Below are positions 1 through 8,547 of a stretch of DNA of 64,000 nt, in pieces. Position 1 is the stretch's first letter, and the number at the start of each line of letters is the position of its first letter. The notes under the pieces are model-generated. The model did no database searches and had not been told where the DNA came from. It worked only from the letters and a program-made list of their open reading frames with translations. The position numbers and the translations under genes are program-made. This DNA is from Rhodobacteraceae bacterium Araon29 (GTDB lineage Bacteria; Pseudomonadota; Alphaproteobacteria; Rhodobacterales; Rhodobacteraceae): assembly GCA_039640505.1 (NCBI GenBank), contig CP046865.1:1302001-1366000 (forward strand), written 5' to 3'.

Positions 1-201
1 CCCGATCCATATATAGTTTTAGGGGTCAGCCCGGACGATAGTTTTGAAACAATTAAATCGGTTTGGCGGAACTTGGCGCGCGAAAGCCATCCAGATCAAA
101 TGATTGCCCGCGGCGTCCCGGAAGAGGCGGTGAAACTTGCTGAGCGACGTATGAGCCAGATCAATCACGCCTTTGATGAAATTGTTGCGGAGCGGGGTTA
201 A
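1..201 (+). CDS. DnaJ-domain protein, C-terminal part (DjlA-like)
   Basis: The window opens inside a gene read in frame 1 and ending with TAA at 199-201. The 66 visible residues form a J-domain: PYIVLGVSPD begins helix I, SHPDQ is the HPD tripeptide that stimulates the DnaK ATPase, and AERRMSQINHAFDEI is the last helix. The J-domain lies at the very C-terminus, as in DjlA/TerB-type co-chaperones, where an N-terminal TerB or membrane segment would precede it. That upstream part is outside the window, so DjlA is an inference. No other family fits the HPD motif. Confidence 0.8.
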   Translation, partial: PDPYIVLGVSPDDSFETIKSVWRNLARESHPDQMIARGVPEEAVKLAERRMSQINHAFDEIVAERG

Positions 202-474
202 CTCGACTGATGATTTTATAAGACCGTCACATAGTGGGTGCGATTCGCCCCTTCATTCGCTCAAGACACTTTTAAATTGATTGCTCTAATCGCGCGACAG
301 GGAAGGGTTGATGTAATTTAATCACAGAAACAGCAAGATAGTGGATCAATAGCCGAATTTGAAATGGATTGTTTCGCTACTGTTATGGGTCAACGCCATC
401 CACTTGATTTGATATACCTATAAGGGTATATTTTAGTCCTTAAGTATATTTTATTTATAGTATTGAGAGAAATC

Positions 475-1896
475 ATGCTTGGCTTACTGATGTTTCTTCC
501 CATCGCCATTGGCTGGGCCGTGGTCGAAAATTCTGGTCTTTTTGAGGCAGGCGAAGAAGAATCTGCAAGCGAAACGGGCGATACAGCGGAACCAGGAACC
601 AATGGCGATGACAGTATCACCGGTTTTGAAGGTCGGGATATCATCACTGGTTTAGAGGGTAATGATACCATTAATGCGAATGCTGGAAACGATCAAATTG
701 ATGGCGGCAGTGGCAACGACTTGATTGATGGTGGAGATGGGAATGATGGGATCATTGGTGCAGATGGCAGCGACACACTGCGGGGTGGAAGTTTAAACGA
801 TACCATCAGTGGTGGGTTGGATGATGACCAGATTTGGGGCGATGATGGAGAGGATATTCTAAACGGAAATGAAGGAGCCGATAAAATTTTCGGCGGTGCA
901 GGGCACGACAGTATCACCGGAGGCGGTGATGATGATATCATCGAAGGTGGGATAGGGCAGGACACGATTAACGGAGATCATGGTGAAGACGTACTCCGCG
1001 GCGGCCTGTCGAATGATGTTATATCAGGTGGCTTGGATAATGATACGCTCTGGGGCGACGATGGCAGTGACAAATTATTCGGAGGTGATGGCAATGACAG
1101 CCTCTCAGGTGGTTTGAAACATGATAACCTGTTTGGTGGCGATGGAAATGACACTCTAAAAGGCGGCACCGAAGGTGACTATCTTTCGGGTGGAAAAGGC
1201 ATTGATATTTTGTCTGGCGACGAGGGCAATGACAAATTATACGGCGACGAAGGTGCGGACACGATTGAGGGCGGTGATGGCAATGATGACATTTACGGCG
1301 GCGCAGACAATGATAGTATTACGGGTGGCAAAGGCAGCGATATGATCAAAGGTGGATCTGGCGCGGATACCATCAACGGCGGGACTTTAGAGGATAATAT
1401 TTTTGGAGATGACGGAGACGACATTCTGCAAGGCGATGGCGGCAATGATAAGCTGACTGGCGGGGCAGGGGTAGACCAACTTTTCGGCGGCGCGGGGTCA
1501 GACAACCTTGTGGTTGATAGCGAAGATACAGCGACGGGTGGAAAAGGAAATGATGTGTTTGAGGTGATCTTGGATAAATCCGACGGTGAGGATGAAGCCG
1601 ACGGTGAGGATAAAGCCGATCCTGTGGCGCAAATCCTCGATTTTACCAAAGGCGAAGACCAGATTGAAATTCAATACCCTCAAAGCGGTTTGGCTTCTGT
1701 CCCAACTTTGGAAGTGGCCCCAAAAGACGGAGCGCCATCCGATCTTTCAATCAAGCTTACAATCACGTTTGAAGCAAGCGAGGCCAATGGGAACGCGGTC
1801 ACAGTCATTACAAAAGAGGTCGCTGTCATCAAAGACGGTGTTAAAGACGGTGTTGAGCAAATTGCGGCCGAAGACGTATTTTTGCGTGCAGTCTAA
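475..1896 (+). CDS. RTX-type calcium-binding repeat protein, copy 1
   Basis: A 473-residue protein. I start at ATG 475 (MLGLLMFLP) rather than the upstream TTG at 463, because this N-terminus is shared with the two paralogues downstream; GAGAG lies just upstream. Residues 1-20 are a short hydrophobic stretch ending in GWAVVENSG. An acidic linker follows, then from about residue 45 to 345 some 30 GGxGxDxxx-type nonapeptides that would form a Ca2+-loaded parallel beta-roll. The last ~110 residues end in an AQILDFTKGEDQIEI element, as in the C-termini of type I secreted RTX proteins. Such proteins are normally exported by a type I system, and none is in the window. It contains two short in-frame tandem duplications, at 1582-1617 and 1831-1854. 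The function is unknown; adhesin or surface-layer roles are possible. Confidence 0.85.
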   Translation: MLGLLMFLPIAIGWAVVENSGLFEAGEEESASETGDTAEPGTNGDDSITGFEGRDIITGLEGNDTINANAGNDQIDGGSGNDLIDGGDGNDGIIGADGSDTLRGGSLNDTISGGLDDDQIWGDDGEDILNGNEGADKIFGGAGHDSITGGGDDDIIEGGIGQDTINGDHGEDVLRGGLSNDVISGGLDNDTLWGDDGSDKLFGGDGNDSLSGGLKHDNLFGGDGNDTLKGGTEGDYLSGGKGIDILSGDEGNDKLYGDEGADTIEGGDGNDDIYGGADNDSITGGKGSDMIKGGSGADTINGGTLEDNIFGDDGDDILQGDGGNDKLTGGAGVDQLFGGAGSDNLVVDSEDTATGGKGNDVFEVILDKSDGEDEADGEDKADPVAQILDFTKGEDQIEIQYPQSGLASVPTLEVAPKDGAPSDLSIKLTITFEASEANGNAVTVITKEVAVIKDGVKDGVEQIAAEDVFLRAV

Positions 1897-2226
1897 TATC
1901 CTTGTTTTACTTGGGATATAGAAAGCATTAAGCGCTTGTTTTAATCAATTTGACTTAAAGTGGATCACTGGTGAAAAATACGAATTAAGCCATTAGTGAT
2001 GTCGCGGATGAACTTTGACACCCCATCCTAAATTTTTAGTGATACTCGCTATTTTTTGAGTGGTTGATATTGCTGGTGAGAGTAATTAAATTGCCAAAGC
2101 AAAACTTGATCTAGCCGTGAAACCCCTCAAGCACACCTATAAAAAGTTGTGGGACATTGATATAATCTACTAATGGGTGTAGCATTAACCTTAATTATTA
2201 TTTTGTTTATAGTACTAGGATTAATA
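1897..2226. other. Intergenic region with the first RTX upstream cassette
   Basis: There is no gene between RTX copies 1 and 2. The right part, from about 2019 to 2226, is a diverged duplicate of 3207-3427 upstream of copy 3. It includes a long nearly identical core (AAAACTTGATCTAGCCGTGA at 2101-2120, with flanks). A perfect TATAAT at 2161-2166 lies in this conserved block, about 60 bases before the start codon, and is the best -10 candidate. I see no convincing -35 box. A weak AAGCGCTT dyad near 1929 is the only terminator-like hint after copy 1. Confidence 0.6.
2161..2166 (+). promoter_or_regulatory. Candidate -10 box for RTX copy 2
   Basis: TATAAT lies 61 bases upstream of the ATG at 2227, inside a block repeated upstream of copy 3 (TATAAT at 3362-3367). 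Conservation of the hexamer and its context in both copies supports a shared promoter. A good -35 hexamer is not visible, so an activator or alternative spacing may be involved. Confidence 0.4.
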
Positions 2227-3117
2227 ATGCTTGGCTTGCTTATTATGTTGCCCCTGCTTTTTGGTTGGGCTGTTGTTGAGAATTCGGGGGTTTTTGACGA
2301 CGAAGACGCCTCTGACATTAATTCTTCGGCAGTAGGGACCAGCGGCGATGATAATATCACGGGCGTTGAAGGCCAGGATATTATCAACGGTTTGGATGGT
2401 GATGATACAATCAACGCAAATGCTGGAAACGATCAGATTGACGGCGGTTCTGGTAGCGATTTCATCGAAGGCGGCGACGGCCATGATACTATATTTGGTG
2501 ACGTGGCTAATTCTGAAACGGCGAGCAATAGCCAGTCTTTTGATGACACAATAAATGGTGAAAATGGGGATGACTTTTTGGTGGGCAAATGGGGTGATGA
2601 TCAACTCTTTGGAGGGAATGGAAGCGATTTCATCTTCGGTGGGGCCGGCAGTGACAGCATAGAGGGCGATGCGGGCGATGACATTCTATTTGGCGGTGCA
2701 GGCGACGACTCGCTGAGCGGCGGTGAGGGTGATGACTTTATGGTCGGCTGGGGAGGCCATAACATTCTTGATGGCGGTGCAGGCGATGACTCCATTGTTG
2801 TTGAGAGCCAGGATATAGCCACAGGTGGAAGCGGAGAGGATACCTTTTTGGTAATCGCGGATGAAAGCAGCGACGCGGCACAAATCCTTGATTTTGACGG
2901 AGCTGATGACAGGATTGAAATCTATTATGAAGCAAGTGAGCTTAGTGATCCTCAGTCTGATCCCTTGTTGGAATTGAAGGAAATACCCCCTGCAGAAGGT
3001 AGCGCTGTGGGAACAAAATCAGACATTTCTATCATTTTTGACGGCAGTCAGGTCGCAGTTATTAAAGCCACGCATGATGAAATTAACGCCGGCGATATCA
3101 AATTGGTAGCGGTCTAA
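2227..3117 (+). CDS. RTX-type calcium-binding repeat protein, copy 2
   Basis: A 296-residue protein and the shortest of the three paralogues. ATG 2227 is chosen because it gives the common N-terminus (MLGLLIMLPLLFGWAVVENS) and has AGGA 7 bases upstream; an in-frame start at 2173 would only add a leader. Residues 1-20 are hydrophobic and an acidic linker DDEDASD follows. About ten GGxGxD nonapeptides run from residue 40 to 195 with a non-repeat insertion (DVANSETASNSQS) in the middle. The C-terminal ~100 residues carry AQILDFDGADDRIEI, a probable C-terminal secretion or capping region. From about 2680 to 3072 the DNA nearly duplicates 4454-4846 in copy 3. It probably binds Ca2+ outside the cytoplasm; no enzymatic domain is visible. 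Confidence 0.85.
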   Translation: MLGLLIMLPLLFGWAVVENSGVFDDEDASDINSSAVGTSGDDNITGVEGQDIINGLDGDDTINANAGNDQIDGGSGSDFIEGGDGHDTIFGDVANSETASNSQSFDDTINGENGDDFLVGKWGDDQLFGGNGSDFIFGGAGSDSIEGDAGDDILFGGAGDDSLSGGEGDDFMVGWGGHNILDGGAGDDSIVVESQDIATGGSGEDTFLVIADESSDAAQILDFDGADDRIEIYYEASELSDPQSDPLLELKEIPPAEGSAVGTKSDISIIFDGSQVAVIKATHDEINAGDIKLVAV

Positions 3118-3427
3118 ATTCCACGCATGGTTATAGAGGCCGCATAGGTAAAGCTCTTTTGAACGAAAATTCGGCCTTTAATAATTCCAGAGATGAGCTT
3201 TAGCGCCTCTACCGGAATTTCTAGCGATACCCGCTATTTTTTAAGTTATTAATATGGTTGGTTAGAGCAATCAAATTGCAAGAACAACCAGTTGCAAAAG
3301 CAAAACTTGATCTAGCCGTGAAACCCCTCAAGCGCACCTATAATAAGTTGTGGGGCATTGATATAATCTACTAATGGGTGTACCATCAATCTTAATTATT
3401 ATTCTGTTTATAGTATTGAGATAAAAA
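3118..3427. other. Intergenic region with the second RTX upstream cassette
   Basis: There is no gene. From about 3207 to 3427 the sequence duplicates the region upstream of copy 2, with an extra insertion of about 15-20 bases near 3270-3290 (an additional TTGCAAGAACAACCAG-like segment). The shared core around 3302-3420 holds a TATAAT at 3362-3367, 61 bases before ATG 3428. The same duplication that copied the gene end probably copied this regulatory segment. Confidence 0.6.
3362..3367 (+). promoter_or_regulatory. Candidate -10 box for RTX copy 3
   Basis: A TATAAT hexamer in the repeated upstream cassette, at the same distance from the start codon as the one before copy 2. There is no clear -35 partner. 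Confidence 0.4.
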
Positions 3428-4891
3428 ATGCTTGGCTTGCTTATGATGTTACCCATGCTTCTTGGCTGGGCCGTTGTCGAAAATTCGGGGTATTTTGACG
3501 ACGAGGACAATGAAGGTAAAGACGCAAATGCGTCTTCCAGTGATACAGCAGATTTAGAAACCCTCTTCGGAACAAGCGGCGATGATAATATCGATGGCGA
3601 TGATGGACACAATAGTATCAACGGTTTGGATGGTGATGATACGATCAATGCAAATGCTGGAAAAGATCAGATTGACGGTAGCAGCGGTAATGATGAGATT
3701 TACGGCGGATCGGGTCATGATGCGATAGTTGGCGGTTCTGGCAGCGATTTTATCGAAGGCGACGAAGGCCATGACATCATATTCGGTGACGCGGGTAACT
3801 CTCAAATACCAAACAGTGGCCAGCCTTCTGATGACACCATAAATGGCGGCACTGGGGATGACTTTTTAGTGGGCGAATGGGGTGATGATCAACTCTTTGG
3901 AGGGAATGGTGTCGATTTTATCTTCGGGGATAACGGCAATGATGTGATTGATGGTGGGAACGGTACGGACTTTCTGGCTGGCGGGGCTGGCAGCGATACC
4001 ATCAACGGCGGTGCTGGCGATGATGCGATGGACGGCAGTGATGGCAATGACAGCTTAGAAGGCGGCGAGGGCGATGATGCAATGGCTGGAGGGGCTGGCA
4101 ACGACACTTTTGATGGTGGTGAAGGTGACGACACACTGCTCGGCGGGGATGGCAATGACAGCCTAGAAGGCGGTGTTGGCGATGACTTAATGGATGGCTG
4201 GGAAGGCAACGACACTCTAGATGGTGGTAAAGGGCATGACATTATGTTCGGCTGGGATGGCGACGACTTGCTAAAGGGCGGTGTTGGAAATGACTTTCTG
4301 GATGGTGAGATTGGCAACGACACGCTTGATGGTGGTGAAGGCGATGACTTTATGTTTGGCGGTGAAGGCAATGACAGCCTAGAAGGCGGTGTTGGCGATG
4401 ACTTAATGGATGGCTGGGCTGGCAACGACACTCTCGATGGCGGTGAAGGGCATGACATTCTATTTGGCGGTGCAGGCGACGACTCGCTGAGCGGCGGTGA
4501 GGGTGATGACTTTATGGTCGGCTGGGGAGGCCATAACATTCTTTATGGCGGTGCGGGCGATGATGCCATTGTTGTTGAGAGCCAGGATATAGCCACAGGT
4601 GGAAGCGGAGAGGATACCTTTCTGGTAATCGCGGATGAAAGCAGCGACGCGGCACAAATCCTTGATTTTGACGGAGCTGATGACAGGATTGAAATCTATT
4701 ATGAAGCAAGTGAGCTTAGTGATCCTCAGTCTGATCCCTTGTTGGAATTGAAGGAAATACCCCCTGCAGAAGGTAGCGCTGTGGGAACAAAATCAGATAT
4801 TTCTATCATTTTTGACGGCAGTCAGGTCGCGGTTGTTAAAGCCACACAAGATGGAATTGAGGCAGGCAATATTAAACTGATAGCGCTGTAA
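3428..4891 (+). CDS. RTX-type calcium-binding repeat protein, copy 3
   Basis: A 487-residue protein starting at ATG 3428 (MLGLLMMLPMLLGWAVVENS), preceded by GAGA. It has the same architecture as the two upstream copies: a hydrophobic 20-residue N-terminus, an acidic linker, about 35 GGxGxD-type nonapeptides from residue 45 to 385, and a C-terminal AQILDFDGADDRIEI region. Compared with copy 2 it carries a large expansion of repeats. Within this expansion 4151-4202 recurs exactly at 4367-4418, an offset of 216 bases or eight nonapeptides, which points to growth by internal duplication. The 3' end is nearly identical to that of copy 2. The three genes are tandem with ~310-330 base gaps, each with its own putative promoter rather than a tight operon. 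Role: extracellular Ca2+-binding protein of unknown task. Confidence 0.85.
   Translation: MLGLLMMLPMLLGWAVVENSGYFDDEDNEGKDANASSSDTADLETLFGTSGDDNIDGDDGHNSINGLDGDDTINANAGKDQIDGSSGNDEIYGGSGHDAIVGGSGSDFIEGDEGHDIIFGDAGNSQIPNSGQPSDDTINGGTGDDFLVGEWGDDQLFGGNGVDFIFGDNGNDVIDGGNGTDFLAGGAGSDTINGGAGDDAMDGSDGNDSLEGGEGDDAMAGGAGNDTFDGGEGDDTLLGGDGNDSLEGGVGDDLMDGWEGNDTLDGGKGHDIMFGWDGDDLLKGGVGNDFLDGEIGNDTLDGGEGDDFMFGGEGNDSLEGGVGDDLMDGWAGNDTLDGGEGHDILFGGAGDDSLSGGEGDDFMVGWGGHNILYGGAGDDAIVVESQDIATGGSGEDTFLVIADESSDAAQILDFDGADDRIEIYYEASELSDPQSDPLLELKEIPPAEGSAVGTKSDISIIFDGSQVAVVKATQDGIEAGNIKLIAL
4151..4418 (+). repeat. Internal direct repeat in RTX copy 3
   Basis: A 52-base stretch at 4151-4202 recurs without mismatch at 4367-4418 and continues as a slightly diverged match for another ~45 bases. 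The offset is 216 bases, exactly eight nonapeptide units. This indicates recent in-frame duplication of part of the beta-roll. Confidence 0.8.
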
Positions 4892-4950
4892 AGCTGATAC
4901 CCGTCGCTATACGCCGCGCACGTGAACTCCTCTTGAACGAAAAGTTTGAA

Positions 4951-6501
4951 CTAAAGCTTGCCACTGGTGGTAAATTCAAATTCGGCTTTTAGCGATGTCG
5001 CCAAGGAGCTTAGTCTTGCCTGTGCGACCTCACCATAAAGCGGCGCTGCTTCGGGCGGCAGGCTTAGGCGCAGCAGGCGGGTGTTTTCGTCCCAGTGCAG
5101 GCGTGCACGTTTTTCATCCCCCGCAATCCACATCATAGCCCCAAGCCGCATGGCTTTGCCCAGCACTTCCGCTTGTTGTGTTTGGCCCTCTGACAGCAGC
5201 GTAAAAAGATCGGCAAACCGCCCGCCCTCGCGTTTGTTGCGGTACCGGTGCATCAGCGACAGTCCCAAAAACACTCGTTCAGAGTGTTTCAACCCTCCAA
5301 GGTTGGCCCGTGTTGCATTATCAAAACAAATTTCGGCGCGGTAATCGGGATGCGCGCGCCAGCTGACATCATGCAAATGACAGGCAGCCTTGATCAGCCT
5401 TTCAAGCTCTAAATCTGCATCCGGAAACAGAGGTTTGACAAAGTCATATAAACGCAAGCCAAAACCAGGTACGCGGCTGTCTTTCGCCTCAGAAAAAGCG
5501 CAGGCTTCAATCAGAGGATCTTGATCGCGAATGGCTTTTGGCATTTGCTCAAACAGCATGCCCTCGCGGATCCCATAACTGGAAACGGCAATGTCGACCG
5601 GTTGGAATGTGTCAAGCAAAGTTTTCAAAACCTCTGCGGCATACGGCACCAAAGCCATACGGGAGGCTGATACAGTACATTTCTTGCGCAGCTCTTCCAA
5701 ATTTGCGGTGCTTAGATAAACAAGTGTTTTAGCGACACTTTCCGGTGTCATCCGATATTCATGCAGCACATAAAGCGGATAGTTTCGACGCACCATATCC
5801 ACCCGCGCAAGCACCCGCCAAGAACCACCAACAAGAAACAACCGGTTGTGTTGTGGGCCCATTTTCTTGGCCAGTTTGGTGATCGATTTTGCAATAGCTT
5901 TGGCCCGTTCAACCCTACCGCCAGAAATATCCATAAGTTTAAAGGGGCCAATGCGGGAGGACGCGCATTTACCAACCTTGCCGTCAAAAATTTCTGCCAA
6001 CTCCATGGACGAGCCGCCCAGATCACATACTAAGCCATAAGCGCCTGGCCACCCGAGCATCACTCCCTGCGCAGAAAGCCGGGCTTCTTCCTTACCGCTA
6101 ATAATTCTGATTTTTTGACCCGTAGCCTGTAAGACATCTGCGCAAAACGCGCGGCCGTCTTTTGCATCGCGCACGGCCGCAGTGGCGACGGCTGTAAGCT
6201 CTGGGATATCCATCGCTTTGGCCAAGTGACAAAACCGGTTGATGGCATTGATCGCCCGTACCCGGCCGGTTGGGTTTAAGTGCCCGGTTGTGGCAAGCCC
6301 TTCTCCAAGTGCGCACATGATTTTTTCGTTATAGAAGTAAGCTGGGGATCGGGCAGCGCCGTCAAAAACAACTAGCCGAACTGAGTTTGAGCCCACATCA
6401 ATCACCCCAACTTTGGAAAGTCGACGTTTTGCCTCATCAAAAAATATCTGTGGTTCGATTTGATCCCAGTCATGATCCGATGGCGGCGGGGGTGAGGTCA
6501 T
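4951..6501 (-). CDS. ppx: Ppx/GppA family phosphatase (exopolyphosphatase)
   Basis: This acts on inorganic polyphosphate or pppGpp in the cytoplasm. The ASKHA-fold signature VGVIDVGSNSVRLVVFDG lies near residue 30 and the second phosphate-binding loop VCDLGGSSMELAEI near residue 140. A C-terminal HD-like helical part (CHLHDVSWRAHPDYR) follows. I choose ATG 6501 (MTSPPPP), which has AAGGATCC upstream and gives about 516 residues. The frame stays open to 6585, but that would overlap the upstream hda stop. It follows the Hda-like gene on the same strand with a short gap, so co-transcription is likely. Which of Ppx or GppA activity dominates cannot be read from the sequence. Confidence 0.88.
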   Translation of the reverse strand: MTSPPPPSDHDWDQIEPQIFFDEAKRRLSKVGVIDVGSNSVRLVVFDGAARSPAYFYNEKIMCALGEGLATTGHLNPTGRVRAINAINRFCHLAKAMDIPELTAVATAAVRDAKDGRAFCADVLQATGQKIRIISGKEEARLSAQGVMLGWPGAYGLVCDLGGSSMELAEIFDGKVGKCASSRIGPFKLMDISGGRVERAKAIAKSITKLAKKMGPQHNRLFLVGGSWRVLARVDMVRRNYPLYVLHEYRMTPESVAKTLVYLSTANLEELRKKCTVSASRMALVPYAAEVLKTLLDTFQPVDIAVSSYGIREGMLFEQMPKAIRDQDPLIEACAFSEAKDSRVPGFGLRLYDFVKPLFPDADLELERLIKAACHLHDVSWRAHPDYRAEICFDNATRANLGGLKHSERVFLGLSLMHRYRNKREGGRFADLFTLLSEGQTQQAEVLGKAMRLGAMMWIAGDEKRARLHWDENTRLLRLSLPPEAAPLYGEVAQARLSSLATSLKAEFEFTTSGKL

Positions 6502-6568
6502 AAAAGGATCCTTGAAAGGCGCTTTTGGGGGCTGGTTGATCTTTCTATGACGCTGCTGTTGGCATAGG

Positions 6569-7255
6569 TCAATATTCTGATCCAAGATCAGTGTTTAGAA
6601 TTTTGCTTGCAAAGCTACGGGTCATGGGCCTCTTTTCGCGCAATGCAGCGGCATCAAACCTTTCCACAAAGCTCTGAGCTTCAGCAAAAGACCGCTCTAA
6701 ACGTACCACCAGATATTGGATTACATCGGGTGTGGGGTAGGTTTGACGATCTGCAAAAAGCTTGGCTAAGAGGGCGGAAAACAGCACATCATCGGGCTGA
6801 TTAAGCGTGGCATTGCGTGCGCCTTGCAGGCGCGAGGCTAAATCAGGCAGCGTAATGTTCCAGTTTAGTGGCGTGCTGCGGCCGGAGAATAGCAAGAACT
6901 TTTTTTCAGCAGCAAACAGGTTGTGCAGATGAAACAGTTGCTCTTGGGCTGCCGTGTCTTCGCCTACATCTGGGACATCTTCAATAACTAGATTGTTGCG
7001 GACCAAAATTGCGTTTTCGTGGGTGCGGATATCATGGGCGGAAATAATGTTAGCATTGCTGATCTCTGCCCAGACATGCGCCAGGTGCGTTTTACCCGAT
7101 CCCTTTGGTCCACTGAGTGTATGCTTGCCGCCTGGCCAGTTTTGCCAGTCTTCTATCAAGGACAGCGCAATGGTATTACTTTGGCTTACGAAAAAGTCGC
7201 CTCGTCCTAATGCGGTGCGGCTGGGCAGATCAAAAATAAGTTGTTTTGATGTCAC
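6569..7255 (-). CDS. hdaA: DnaA-homologous regulatory ATPase (Hda/HdaA-like)
   Basis: A 228-residue AAA+ protein matching only the ATPase core of DnaA, as in Hda/HdaA, which loads on the sliding clamp and promotes ATP hydrolysis by DnaA to prevent re-initiation. N-terminal QLIFDLPSR is a clamp-binding-like QL[SF]xF element (residues 5-13). Walker A is GPKGSGKTHLAHVW and Walker B is NLVIEDVPD. There is no DNA-binding HTH of DnaA domain IV. The start codon is GTG at 7255, overlapping by four bases (GTGA) with the stop of the upstream permease gene, so the two are translationally coupled. In alphaproteobacteria this neighbour pair (permease, then hda-like, then ppx) is common. Confidence 0.85.
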   Translation of the reverse strand: MTSKQLIFDLPSRTALGRGDFFVSQSNTIALSLIEDWQNWPGGKHTLSGPKGSGKTHLAHVWAEISNANIISAHDIRTHENAILVRNNLVIEDVPDVGEDTAAQEQLFHLHNLFAAEKKFLLFSGRSTPLNWNITLPDLASRLQGARNATLNQPDDVLFSALLAKLFADRQTYPTPDVIQYLVVRLERSFAEAQSFVERFDAAALREKRPMTRSFASKILNTDLGSEY

Positions 7256-8352
7256 GGTTTTTCATCAGTTTCTGACAGGCCTTTGTAAAGCCGTCCATTT
7301 TTATATTGATCAAGCCCAAAGCGCACCAAAACACCCAAAGTGGCGGCTACAGGGACAGCAATGAGCATTCCCAAAAATCCAAACAGTGCACCAAAGACCG
7401 ATAGCGCTAATAGCAGCCAAACAGGGTGAAGCCCAACCGATTGACCCACCAGTTTTGGGGTGAGGTAATTGCCCTCAATCACTTGGCCAAGAAAGAAAAT
7501 GCCAGCGACCAGCCCCAATTTGCCCCATTCGCCCCAGAACTCAATGAGCCCCAAGCCGATGGCCAAGGCTCCGCCCACCAACGAACCGAGATAGGGAATA
7601 AAGGTCACAAGGCCTGCGAAAAACCCGACGGCCAGCCCAAAGTTTAATCCAACAAGCCAAAGAGAAATGGCATAGTAGCTGCCCAGTATGAGGCAGACAG
7701 AGCCCATGCCCCGCACAAAAGACGACAGGGTGTGGTCAATTTCGCTTGCGATGCGGCGCACAGTTGGAGCGTGGTCACGTGGTAGAAATGTATCAAGCCG
7801 TGCAATCATTCTATCCCAGTCTAAAAGCAGATAGACCGTCACCACTGGGACAATAACCAACAACAGGACAATATTGAACAATGACGCTGCTGAGGACATC
7901 AAAGCTCCAAAAATATGGCCGCCAAAGCTATTGAAAAGCTGCTCTGCGCGGGATCGCACAAACTCAGCTAATTGAGCAATTGAAGTTTCAAGATCAAGAT
8001 CCTTGGTAAGCGCGCTGGGCAAGAAATTTTGCAACCGTTCCTCGACTTCGTTTATCAGATCAGGAGGCACGCTTAGGCTTCCAAGGGCAGCAATCTGCCC
8101 CGTTAGAGTGGACAGCACAAAAATCACTGCGGGTAATAGAACAATCACAACAGCTAAAGAAATAACCAACACCGCCAGAACACGAGAAAGTCCCAGGCGT
8201 TCGAGTTTATCCGCGAGAGGATCAAGGAAATAAGCGATCGCCGCCCCTAAAACAAAAGGCAGAAGAACATCCCCCAAAAACCAAAGAACGGCAAATAATG
8301 CCGCGCCAGCAATTCCCCAATATGTCAATTGGTGTCGAGTTGAAAATGCCAT
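7252..8352 (-). CDS. AI-2E family transporter / PerM-like permease
   Basis: An inner-membrane protein of about 366 residues with roughly eight hydrophobic helices: a pair near the N-terminus (LTYWGIAGAALFAVLWFLGD), a central soluble-looking stretch around residues 90-150, and a C-terminal cluster with GLVTFIPYLGSLVGGALAIG. This is the family signature P-Y-L-G motif. The family includes TqsA and PerM, but substrates are mostly unknown, so autoinducer export should not be assumed. ATG 8352 is preferred because GCGGAG lies seven bases upstream; the open frame reaches 8421 without a good ribosome site. It overlaps the next gene (Hda-like) by four bases. Confidence 0.85.
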   Translation of the reverse strand: MAFSTRHQLTYWGIAGAALFAVLWFLGDVLLPFVLGAAIAYFLDPLADKLERLGLSRVLAVLVISLAVVIVLLPAVIFVLSTLTGQIAALGSLSVPPDLINEVEERLQNFLPSALTKDLDLETSIAQLAEFVRSRAEQLFNSFGGHIFGALMSSAASLFNIVLLLVIVPVVTVYLLLDWDRMIARLDTFLPRDHAPTVRRIASEIDHTLSSFVRGMGSVCLILGSYYAISLWLVGLNFGLAVGFFAGLVTFIPYLGSLVGGALAIGLGLIEFWGEWGKLGLVAGIFFLGQVIEGNYLTPKLVGQSVGLHPVWLLLALSVFGALFGFLGMLIAVPVAATLGVLVRFGLDQYKNGRLYKGLSETDEKP

Positions 8353-8547
8353 GATAACTCCGCAAAGAACCCCTAATGGCATATTTGTCGTAAACGCGGC
8401 CAAGATGCAAGCTGGGCTCAAGAAAGTTAGAATTTTGAGGGTGATCAGGCCGAAATCTCATATTGCGGCAAGTTTCCTGCAGCGTTGCCTTGTCAGTTTG
8501 GCCATTTCTCCGTAAAGGAAACTAAACGCCAAGGCAAAGGAGCCGCC

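Noticed and set aside
693-4539. Long reverse-strand frames opposite the RTX genes
   Set aside because: They are shadows created by the GGxGxD repeat codons; the encoded Pro/Ser repeats mirror the forward repeats.
4460-4709. Duplicated reverse-strand frames also present at 2686-2935
   Set aside because: They repeat only because copies 2 and 3 share the same DNA; no independent start signals.
475-4891. CRISPR-like array in the RTX region
   Set aside because: The periodic repeats are 27-base coding units of nonapeptides without unique spacers.
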